This document shows positions 1 through 20,400 of a stretch of DNA of 64,000 bases, piece by piece (the stretch's first letter is position 1; every line of letters begins with the position of its first letter). The notes below the pieces were generated by a model that searched no databases, had not been told where the DNA came from, and saw nothing but the letters and a program-made list of their open reading frames with translations. A program made the translations under genes and the position numbers. Source of the stretch: Bugula neritina. Lineage: Eukaryota > Bryozoa > Gymnolaemata > Cheilostomatida > Bugulidae. The stretch spans positions 17,244,222 through 17,308,221 of the forward strand of contig OZ037766.1 in assembly GCA_964035545.1 (NCBI GenBank). Reading direction: 5' to 3'.

Positions 1-425
<425 letters not shown>

Positions 426-829
426 ACATACAACACAATTACCAAAAGGTGTAATTTATGCCAATGGGAATGTTTCTTTATTTTATACAAACCCAACATG
501 TGTACTTTAAACAAGCGAAACGAACTCTTATCAACCCGCCGACACTCAAAAGAATTCTTACTGTGCAATCACAAAACCTAGAAACTCTGTAGCCTATTTA
601 TATTTTATGTACTATAGTAAATAATATCCAAATACCTATAAAGTATAATCACCCAACAACAACTTCATGCATCTGCTATAAATTGTGTTTTTACATTATG
701 TGTTTATTTCATATATATTAATTACACTTACAAACCTATATAACAACAAAGCCACTGCTATGTTTGCGTTACATTCTACGTTATGTTTAGCATGTTGATT
801 TTCTTAATGTAAAAATATAAATCCACCAA
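426..829. other. Non-coding AT-rich spacer
   Basis: No convincing ORF, RNA gene or mobile element was seen between the TG tract and the first hammerhead-like fold. Confidence 0.5.
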
Positions 830-882
830 TATTGTGCCTGAGGAGTGCCGAAGAGGCATGAAACTATTAGTATAGCGCAATA
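830..882 (+). ncRNA. Hammerhead-ribozyme-like fold, probably degenerate
   Basis: The sequence can form a three-way junction. Stem I is 830-836 with 76-82 of the 800s (830-836/876-882). It is followed by CTGAGGA (838-844), which fits the hammerhead core CUGANGA. Stem II is GTGCC/GGCAT (845-849/855-859) with a GAAGA loop, then GAAA (860-863). Stem III is CTAT/ATAG (864-867/872-875). Order and spacing match a type I hammerhead. The U expected before the cleavage nucleotide is missing between stem III and stem I, so a catalytically dead copy is more likely than an active one. Hammerhead motifs are known in Penelope-like elements and other retroelements. A chance three-way junction is the alternative. 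Confidence 0.4.
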
Positions 883-1201
883 AAACATCTAATTAAATTG
901 CTCTTTTCTTCAATAATATAATTGCTCATAATAATTTGAGCACTTTTTCATCTGCTGTTTTTTAAAAAAACTCACGCTACGAATATTATAAAAGCTCCTT
1001 ATATAAGAAAATAAGTTGAGCACTCTATAAAACAGCTGACAAAATGGAAGTAATCAATTTTGAATACTCAACAAAGAACATCCCTATACCATCAATTGAG
1101 GGTTACATTAAGAAACTAATAGAAAAAACTCAACTCTTCTGCCGGCGATTAAGATGGAACTCAACTAAACCAACAACCCAAATAAAAGAACTTGCTAATT
1201 T

Positions 1202-1304
<103 letters not shown>

Positions 1305-1338
1305 TATCTTTATGAGCTAGCAATTTGATTATAAATAG

Positions 1339-1528
1339 GTATACGAGAAACATTGTTGTTTTTTTACTTTATTAGGTAAAGTAATTACACTGATATTTCG
1401 GGTACCACTGTACCCATCTTCAGAGTAGCAATTCATTGCTACTCTGAAGATGGGTACAGTGGTACCCGAAATATCAGTGTAATTACTTTACCTAATAAAG
1501 TAAAAAAACAACAATGTTTCTCGTATAC
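1339..1528. mobile_element. Near-perfect 190-bp palindrome with two hammerhead-like motifs, Penelope-like-element type
   Basis: The left arm (1339-1432) is the reverse complement of the right arm (1435-1528) with a 2-nt loop. Pairing continues weakly outward to about 1330 and 1537. Read on the plus strand, the right arm has CTGAAGA (1444-1450) and a 6-bp hairpin GGGTAC/GTACCC (1452-1457/1462-1467). GAAA (1468-1471) and then TATC follow, with TACT/AGTG flanks that can start stem I. The left arm carries the same on the minus strand. The ATAT overlapping the end of GAAA is self-complementary, as in minimal hammerheads proposed to work as dimers. Head-to-head hammerhead motifs are known from Penelope-like retroelements. 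No reverse transcriptase is visible here, so this would be a terminal fragment. The palindrome is certain; the ribozyme reading is inferred. Confidence 0.6.
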
Positions 1529-1529
1529 A

Positions 1530-1564
<35 letters not shown>

Positions 1565-1567
<3 letters not shown>

Positions 1568-2556
1568 GCAATATCAATTAGTGTGTTAAATATAAGTTTT
1601 ATGGCTGAGAAAAAAGACTACAATATTGCCTCCCAAAACCATTTTGGAATGGTAGTCCAATTTAGTAGCTAGCTAGTTTCAATATAACCTATTATTGTCT
1701 GGTTATAAAGCGGCCAAGAAATGGAAAATTAAATTTTTTAGCATAATAAATTATAATATGCTACTCAAGGTAAACGTACTCTGAATCAATTTGCGTTATC
1801 AGATCAACTACGAACTACCCAATAAGTAGCGTTCTTAGTTGGAATTATTAAATGAAAAACTGCTTGACTCGGCTCTAAGCTTAAACCATAAAAGATGGTA
1901 CTCATATACTTTTTTTTCAAAAATAGTTATATGAGGGCTACAATTGGCAAATTTGATGTAAATTTAATTAATCATAACTCTCTCTAAAAAATTTTAATAA
2001 TAAGACTAATTGATATTTTTGCCTACAACCATCAGCTACAGTATGTTACATTGGCAAGCAATATAATAAGAGCCATCACGGTCCATACTTCATAGTTTTA
2101 GAATTTAAAGTAAAATTAGACTATATTTTTATTGCACTGTGGAATGCAGATTTATTTATATAGAAAGTAAGTAAATGAATCAATGAAACATTACATAAAA
2201 GAGTGCATATACACGTACATGCGTAGTAAAATAAAAGAAAACAATCTTGATTTAGCCAAAATAGTATTTCAATTATCATCAATAAAGTCAGAAATCACAG
2301 AATAAAATAATATAACTGATAGAGGAAAGTTATTTAGCGAGAGCTAATAACATAGAAAAAAATCATGATACAAAAATATCGCAATTAGAATTTGGTATGT
2401 CTTAAATATCTGCTGTACTAATATTCCTAAGTGAATAGATAATCATATACATGGCACAATAACTTACAAACATGTGTATCAAAATAAGTCTGAAATATGA
2501 GCAACTGGTAAAATAAGACGCAAAAGATACATTAAATTAAATGCAATTAGCTAAAC
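1565..2556. other. Non-coding region downstream of NRF-6-like gene 1
   Basis: This holds the presumed 3' untranslated region of the minus-strand gene ending at 2557. An AATAAA on the minus strand lies at 2151-2156, about 400 nt past the stop codon, and is a candidate polyadenylation signal. No other feature was seen. Confidence 0.45.
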
Positions 2557-11561
<9,005 letters not shown>

Positions 11562-12430
11562 TGCTTTCCTTCACACACTTCACCATACACTACTGGAGAA
11601 ATCTATTAACATGCAACAATGTGAATAATATTGCAACAACACAAATAATCCATGAATAAGTAATACATGATCATGTACATTGTAAGTTTGACAAAACAAA
11701 TAGAAGCTAACAAACAACTCTCTGGACTCACAGAAAGTTATAATAATCTTGAAATGTATGCTTCACCATCTATATTACTTGAATTAATATCTACTGTAAT
11801 TGCTACATTTTGCAATGAACAATGCTGACATTAATAAAATAGAAACTGAGAGTATAGGCAACTATTTTTACTAACTGTGTCTGACTTTTCCACTACAAAT
11901 TTGAAATATGCCAATGAATCATTTGAGTCATTGTCTATAGAGAGCCAGTGTCTAAAAATGGCACCAGTTGCATTAATCAACTCAAACCGTGATGACCTGA
12001 GTCAATTTTAAATAATTGATGCCAGTCAATATAATTTGTAACACTCTGTTAAATATTTACATAAATTTAGTAAATGAACTAAAAAAGATAACTGACCAAA
12101 GAAAATAATAATTAATGAGTATAAATACAATAACAAGTGATAATACAAAATCATAAAATAGTCAATTTAATATAATCTTGAAAGTACTAAAAAATACTCA
12201 ATTTATGTTGATTTCTTTTTAAAAAATTTAGCCTTACTTACTCCACAACTAGTTTATTTATTACTAAACCACAAAGATAAAAAATCACATTTGTTTCAGC
12301 TTGAAATTAAATATCAAACACAAATAAATGCTGATAAGCAATTTGAATGGAACTGGATCAAAATAACAGAATAACAGGGCAATCAATGTTCCAAGTTGAC
12401 TTGGGCTGATTTGAATCAACATCAACATGT
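11562..12430. other. Upstream flank of NRF-6-like gene 1
   Basis: Presumed promoter and 5' untranslated region of the minus-strand gene starting at 11561. No clear TATA box, repeat or ORF was recognised. Confidence 0.4.
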
Positions 12431-12499
12431 ATGTACTTAATCAAGTCGATTATTTTAGTTATACTAATAGTAATACTTATACTTATATTTATATTATTA

Positions 12500-12895
12500 A
12501 TATTACTAATACTATTGGTATTGTAGTAAACTTGTGGGTTATTATGAAATAGACTAAGCAGTCTGCATGTCTTATACTATGTTGATCAAATAAAAGTCTT
12601 CTTGAATACTCTTGATATAAGTGCCTTTATTCTTCTATAGATGCGTCTTGGTTGAGCTCCAGGGTCAGACTGACTTAGCACTGGAAACTCTCCCACTTAT
12701 ATACCAACAAAATTTCCCGCCACTTAGGGTGTCCGAAGCTCGGCCAAGATTCGGAGTTTCGTTTGCCGAAATCAAAAGGATCTGTCCGAAATCAGAAAAG
12801 CCCTTACAAAGTCGTGCCTCCGGGGCTCCGAACTCGACCGAACTTCGGCTCACATTGCGTTATCAAAGATTATTTACAAAAGGTGGTGGGAACAT
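12500..12895 (-). mobile_element. Candidate solo LTR
   Basis: A GC-richer block unlike its AT-rich surroundings. On the minus strand it reads as U3-R-U5: a TATATAAGTGGGAG core promoter at about 12692-12705, then AGTTTCCAGTGC, then an AATAAAG polyadenylation signal near 12623. A U5-like tail ends in CCCACA at about 12536. The minus-strand 5' end may be TGTTCCCACC near 12893. Exact ends and target duplication are not clear. The plus-strand ORF at 12621-12917 is inside it and looks incidental. Its core-promoter segment resembles the block at 31.5-31.8 kb. Confidence 0.4.
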
Positions 12896-12939
12896 CACTC
12901 CAAAAAATATAACATAAAGTAAAAAACGTATTTCGCAAT

Positions 12940-13390
12940 TCTATTCCAGTATTACTATTAGTATACCTACAGCATATAAATATTACTATTACTATTAGTA
13001 TTACTATTATTATCAGGTAAAGTATTACTATTAGCATTAGTATTAATTTAATATTAGTACTAGATAAATTACTTTTAGTGCTATACATAATGATATTAAG
13101 AGTAATTTATCTAATACTAATAGTAATACTAATAGTAATACTAATAGTAATACTAATACTAATAGTAATAGTAATAACAATATATCTATAGTATATTAAT
13201 AGTATTACTATTAGTAGAGTAGTATTGATAGTAATACTAATACTAATACTAATACTAATAGCAATACCAATGCAATGCCAATAGTAATAGTAATAGTAAA
13301 ACTAATGGTATCTGTATAGTATTAGTAAATGTAATACTATTACTTATAATATTATTAATATTAAGTATAAATTTACTGTAAACAACAACA
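12940..13390. repeat. Degenerate ATTACT/AGTAAT-type repeat array
   Basis: Imperfect tandem runs built from ACTAATAGTAAT and its reverse complement ATTACTATTAGT. The two orientations are mixed, so segments can pair with one another. The same sequence type appears at 12460-12520, 28.4-28.9 kb and 55.4-56.9 kb. Confidence 0.8.
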
Positions 13391-14269
13391 TACTCATATT
13401 GATATTGATATTTTCTAATTCTAAATAATAAAATAAAATAATTATAAATAAAAATTAATTATAATATTAATTATGTTATTGTTAAATTTTCATTTTGCAC
13501 CAATACTCTTATTAAAACTATTTCTGTTATACTAATCAAAATAAACTGTAACTTAAACTATATAAACTAGTGTTACAGCAAAAACCTGAGGTACAAGATA
13601 AAAGCCTTTCCGGTTAGCTCAAAAGATTCTCACCAAATGGTTGCATCACAATAGCAACGCCGAGGAAGGGTTTATATAATTCTAATATTTATTTACTAAT
13701 CACTACCCCGGAGGCGATTGGATCAGAGTGGTAAATATACCACACTGGATTGGATGAATTTTAAAAATGGAATAAGCCTGTGCGCACAAAAGAATTTAGA
13801 CCAATTATATGTCAATAAAACACGAAAACTACTTCGGAGAGAGATGTAGTCCTCTTGAGTCTTACCGAGCAGCTACTCGTTTTTACGATTTTCATTCGTT
13901 TATTTCTCGGATTTACTAGTATACCATGTAGTTTACCTGTCTACTGCATCTAGCGATTCCTAGTCTACCACTGCCGAAGGGTTAAAGTTCAACAATAAAT
14001 CGCTCGATCTTGCTATTGCTATTGTGAGGTTCTACCCATCGCTGCTACACTTGCTACCAATGTAGAGTCTAGCCCAGCACTATTCATGTTACACTACCAT
14101 TATTTCGCCATTACTACTCTACTGCTACTACACTAATACTACTTTACCATAATATTATAAATTACAATTAATTTCTGCCAATATAAGTAAAGCATTTAGG
14201 TGTGATAAATCATGCTTTGTTTAATGTACCAAAAGCCTAACTACTTATAGCTTACATATCTCAATTTGT

Positions 14270-14600
14270 TGACTACAACTAGAATACGAAGCAGTAGTCT
14301 TATTAAAGAACTGGTGCAGAATAATGTCATCAGATTTATTGAAAAATTAAAAGGGAGAGACAGCATTACGTGACAAATTAGGCCTTGAAACTCTTACTGC
14401 CAGGCCCTTCAAACTTAGGCATAATTTACTATCGAGACTTATTTCTATTGAAGAAAGTCATGCATCCCTAACTAACTCCTATGGTGAATTGATAACTACC
14501 AAGACCCAAAATCCTACATCTTTGTGGTCCTAGGGCATCATGCAAGAAAGACCCTTCTTTTGGACTGACCACTTTTGCAAAATCAGCAACCTAATACAAC
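14270..14600 (+). pseudogene. LINE (non-LTR retrotransposon) relic, C-terminal end of ORF2
   Basis: Frame-shifted plus-strand translation gives a VQNNVIRFI segment and then LRDKLGLETLTAR. Further on it gives KLRHNLLSRLISIEESHASL and NSYGEL. This is the order seen after the reverse transcriptase of many jockey/CR1-like LINEs (VQNRAxRFI, LGxxTLxxRR, a HxxLxxxI helix, SYxEL). Stops and at least two frameshifts show that it is dead. No endonuclease or catalytic reverse-transcriptase motif is nearby. Confidence 0.65.
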
Positions 14601-17469
14601 AAATTTTCTCCAACGTAAATCTATTATTAATATTGATTAAATATGCTCTAGTTACTAGTACATACTAAAGACGAAAAGGTACGATGTACCATGTCAGCAT
14701 ATGGCAGTGGTACTATAATTAGTATATTATACTATCAACTGAGCTGATTAAACTAGAGAAACATGTATATATATGTATGACATTTAGACATGTTAGATAA
14801 GCACTTGCATTTAGTAATTGATGTTATGATAATTGTTTGCAAGGTTCGCTCAGTTGCTTTAATTTGACTGTAATGTGATCTCCCATAACACTAAAACCTA
14901 TAACCAATATATTATTGTCTTTCCATATACTCATTTTTATTTTTATGATATTTACACCAAAAAAAGTATTCTAATTTATAAACTGATTTTTTTCCTTAGA
15001 TACCAATATGTACTTATATGACTTTGTATACTTTACAAATAACTGTTAGCACCAAGCAAATTTATTTAATTTTCATAGTATTTGTGCTGTCACTATTTGA
15101 CTTCTTCATAAGTGTAGGCTAAGTGGACAGCTGTGTTAGATGGTATAATATGCATCATAACTAAATTTAATTATAGTTTTTAAAGCTTAAACTTGATATA
15201 AATTTGTTTAGTTGGTTAATATGCTAAAATTTAATCAATGTGCTAAACACATCTAATAATTTCAATCTGAGTGAAAATACACATTATGGTAACCAGCACA
15301 GCATAGCAGATATTGTAAAAGTTTCAAAGTGAGGTTTTTGTGATTTAAACAGTTAAAAAAAGCTTGATAGAAAGAACTACTTAACAGCCAAACATGCAAC
15401 ACAGTACGCTATATATGCCTAACGAAAGCTGGAACTGTGTGTGTACAGCATACTGGTTCGATGAAATATAATACATTCTAAACAATATTATACACATGCA
15501 TACAGAGATAAGCAATGTCCTAGTTCATCAACCCTATAAACAATAGTGATTTGTTGAATAAGATCATTGACAGGCCATGTCAGGCAAACATGTAGCTGAT
15601 CTATAATTAAAACTTGAAACACCAATCTCCTTGCTGCACAATTGTAGAAACATCAAATGCTGTAAGCAAAAACGAACATGAATTCTTCTTACAAGCATAC
15701 AAAATAAGTATAAAAGCCATTTAAAAATGTTTGGTGGCTAATGATATAATGAACTAAGCACCTCTAAAATTTAAATTATTTTTAAAATCGACTCACTTAA
15801 CTTACATATAACAACCTTAAGCAAGCAGTAGGTCTCAAAAACAGCATCTGTTGCATACCTGGCAGGTTAATAATTCACATACAACATACAACAGAAAATA
15901 ACATAAGACTAAAATTTTTCAAGGCAAAATTTTTCGTGTTGCCACAAATCCTCATTCAATAACTGCATGCATAAAATATTTTATCAGGACAATAATGTTA
16001 GTTATACTTGATTTCATAAAAATTACAGTTATATAAAGTTATAGATCTTATTTTCAAAATAACAGAACATGCAATCCCTACAACTAGAAACAATATTGCA
16101 TTCAAATTTTAGGCCTAACCTTATAGCAGCTTAAAAAAAAGAATTTTTATATTTTATTTTAATTTTAACTTGGATTTTCAAGCTTACATTACATACTACA
16201 AATATTTTTGGTAGTTATGAAATGTCATTTCTTTAGAAAAAAATTTAGTCTGTATGCTTGGATTATCATCACAATTTTTTTATTGTTCTGCTTTTCAAAG
16301 TACCATGATTTGTTTTTTTAGTAGTCAACAGTCTTATAATAAACTTTCCATATAGGTATATAGTTTTAATATGTTGGTGTTACAAACATATGCCTTGCAT
16401 AGTATGTACATGTTTCATAATTTGTCTAATTAATGTTAAATGTGTATTATGCTTTACATGCAGTTGTTGGTATAATGCAATGTGCTGCTCTAATGACTAA
16501 TTTACATATAGATAATAATTATACTTGTATTTTAGCAGAAACACAATAAATTGTTAGTTGTCTTCTCTTGCAATCTAACGGCTAGCCCCAAGTTATAGAT
16601 TTTATTATGTTATGCTGTATAGTAGTAGTGTTTGCAATATTTTCATACATATGTAATGGGTGCAGAGCTAGCATTACTATTATTCAATCACAATACATGT
16701 TTTAAACATAACATCAGCTTCCAAATCAACAGCATAGTATCATTTTGACTTAGCATTTTTATACTACATAATATTTGCAACTGCAATCCTATGGCTTATA
16801 GATGAAAATATTCTTGAAGTTGGAAATGCTTGACTTCATAATTAACTATAAACTAGCTGAATACTATGTTCATTTTTGAAATAAATTTTCTGAGACATAT
16901 GTAAATAGCAGAGAGGTAGTAACTTTATCTCACTATTTCCTGCACGGCCTGCACCCTTCATAGCTCCTACACTTCTCCACAAACAATGGCTTATATCAAA
17001 ATTAAAATAAAAGATGAAGATAAATCTATTAAAACTTCAAACTGTAGAATTACCGAGTTATTTTTAATAGTGAAAAGACTTGAAGGCTATCTTTTAACAC
17101 GTCAAAACTAGATAGAACAACAAAATTGGTAAAACAGTTTAGCAAATAAGATAAACACAATATCAAAAATAAACATACCACTGGATAAAAAGTGAACAGA
17201 CATACATACAGATCATGCATGTACAAGTAAAAATTGTCATCCATAGAACTACTGGCAAAATAAAAATATTGATATGTTGCATTGATATGTAGCTTAAGAA
17301 AACTAAGCTGACTAAAATAACATGAAATGAAATAAAAAATTTAGTTCTATCAATGTGAAAACATCAAAATAAAAGTAAGAATATATGATTAAAAATTTAA
17401 CAGTTATCAACTACACCACAAATCCCAGTTACCCAGCTTCAAGTACATTCATGGAGAGACATTTCAAGC
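14601..17469. other. Intergenic AT-rich DNA
   Basis: No gene, RNA or clear mobile element was recognised between the LINE relic and the stop codon of NRF-6-like gene 2. The part near 17.0-17.4 kb probably includes that gene's 3' untranslated region. Confidence 0.5.
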
Positions 17470-20400
17470 TCACTTGAGTTTCCCAGTAAGATACTTCTTG
17501 TCAATTAACATGAATGGTACTTCAAACACGAGAGAGAAGATAAAGGCTACAGAGTACGCGCATACCAGATATCCACCAAACATGTAGATCTATAACAAAA
17601 ATATTTGTCATTATGCTGCTATCATGAAAATACCACCACCAAACAACAGTTACCATACTATATGATGTGCCAAGTAACCAAATGCTGTGGAAGTTTATTC
17701 TCATGAAAAATAGTTAGATTATTTACTGAAGCCGTGTTGATGATTAATATACTGCAGGGTATTTAGAGCTATGCCCAGCTGAGTCATCATAGCTACTCTG
17801 AATATAGACACTACAATTGTAAATGATAAACACGCATAGAAATATAAAATATGTGGTGGAGGAGTGGTGGCATACAAAATTACAAGCATGAATAACTATT
17901 AAAAGTGCTATGAAAAATATATAATGACAAGTTATAAATATGTCAAATATATTGCATTTATAATTTATAGTCAATCACTCATACAAACAACATAGTTATA
18001 AGTTATAGGGGAATTTATACTCTCTTCTCATATAAAATAGAGTGCATCATATCTGATCCGCAACCTACACTTACCAGAGTTATCTTACTCCAATAAACTT
18101 TGTTTTTCTGAGAAGATGTGATAATAGTCATAATAACAGGATGTACGAGGTAAGCGCAGTAGGTCATTCTGCTAAGGGGGACAAATCCTGGCCATGATAG
18201 TAACTCATTCACCCAGCCTATGCAGTATGAAACAGTATAAAAACAAACTTGTACCTTAAAATACTGTAGTAGTGAGTACCGTAGTAGTTAGTGCTTTTAG
18301 TAGTACTAGTAGGAGTGTTGGTAAAAATGTCAACAATAACACTGACTTCTGTAATAGTAATTATAGGGAATTTTTAAGAAAATAAAAGCCACAATAGCAA
18401 TGTTAATTTAGTTATTTTTTTACATTACAGAAGCATCGGGCTCCTCCCAGTATATCCTGGCTGGGTTTAGACAAGAAACTGTGTGAACTAAATGAATTTT
18501 GACAGAGAATCCTACATCACTAGAGATAAGAGAATATCTTTATTGCAAAATAAATTATTTCACAGAACTGACTTAGCCAAATCTGGTTCTTAAAATAAAA
18601 ACATAAAATACACACCTCCAGACTCTAGACAGCAAGCCAGTATGATGTAGCCCAAGGCTATAGACCAACCAGTCCTACCGAAACCATTGTAAATAGCTGT
18701 TTCAGCAACCGTCCCAACTCTTTTCCCAGCTACCAACTCATATGGTCCATAGAGGACAGCTAGCATAATACCAAGACTGATAACCCACATGCAGACATTA
18801 CCAACCTAAAAGGTGCGAGAACACTAATTATGAGCAAAGTTGGGTAACTCCAAATAGCTTGTGTTGGGCTTTTCATAGACAGCTTTTTGCAGCGTGTACA
18901 GCATGCATTATAAAAGTGTAAAAAATTATTATCAGAATATGCCTGCCTACATAAATCATACATAGTCATGTAAAACAGAATAAGACAATGCTCTACCATG
19001 TTTATTCTAATTGACATCTTTTTCCAATATTATTCACAGGTAATTAATGATTATATGAGAAAAATACTAATAGTGAGTAACAGTTTATCAAATAATTTCA
19101 TTCTTGTCAAATAAGAAAGTTTGCTTCGAAATAAAAAGCAAGTTATATTATAAATTTTCAAAGCTATGATAAAACCTTGTACCAACTACTTCAATGTTTA
19201 CATTGTTACATAAGATTTGGTGTTATGTTTTAGCTTTTAGCAAATGCAATGTTGCAAAGCACATAAAAAGTCCATATCACACATAATAAAAGATAAAAAG
19301 AGGCTGTTCAAAGCAAAAAATTTTTACCAAACGATACCAATAAAACTGCAGACAAAATAATATTTGCACTTGACACTAAAATTCAGTTCATGTGCATCAA
19401 TACCTAGAGATCCAATTTCCAAACTTTCAATACGCAGCAAAATACAGTTCTATTATTCTATTGCTACTGGAATATCATACTAGAGGCAATGGGGTCACAA
19501 GTTGGTCAATACAATTCAACAAAATATATAATAATCACTATAATATCATAATGAGTAATTAGACTTTCATTAAAGCAAAGATTCATTAGAATATTATGCC
19601 TATTCAACAATGGATCATAATGTTTAGCTGCAGGAGAACCCATCACAGAAAAAATAGAAATAAAAATATAGAGCAAAATAAATTTCAAATGAGTTGAATC
19701 ATTTTGGTGCTATTTTTATTGTTACTTCAGCTGGAAAGTTTCACGGTACTTTTCTGTTTTTCTACCTTTTCATTTTGTTTTCCAAATACCATCAAATTGT
19801 TCTGCTGAACTTTATTTTTCAAGAGTAACCGTCTGAGGCAAAAATAAATTAATTTTTCCGTGTTATAGTTAATTGGTTAGTGGAAATTCACTTGCGTTTT
19901 TGTTAATGTTAAACAATGTGCACTTCTAAGAGTGCTCATACTCTTGATGTGAGATGCTTTTAAAGGCCTGCTGCCAGTAAAGCACTTTTCGTATCAGACG
20001 AAAGCAACGGGCTAGTCTATTATTATTATTAAGGATATGTTTTTATATCATAAAAACATATCCTACGATGCCAGAAGACATGCACATGTACTTTAATAAA
20101 AGTATAAATAAGGCAATTGAAATAAAACTCAACCTGACACAAAGCGCCGAAATTAGCTTCATAGTTTCATGCCGCATAGATTTGGTTAACGCCCTTTTGA
20201 CATGTTTTGATACTTTAAAAATATATTCTATTTTCACAATATCTTAAAGACCTTTTCCTTCCTACCCTATACATTGCATTTTCAAAACCACCACCTAATT
20301 TCCAGCAACCCAAACAGTTTACTGGCACACCTGAGAAGGACAGCTTTGGGCTGCTGACCTGTATGCAGCAGGTTGTCAGATATTCGTATTACTATTTTTA

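Noticed and set aside
12621-12917. 98-codon plus-strand ORF
   Set aside because: Lies in the candidate LTR in the opposite sense, and no domain was recognised.
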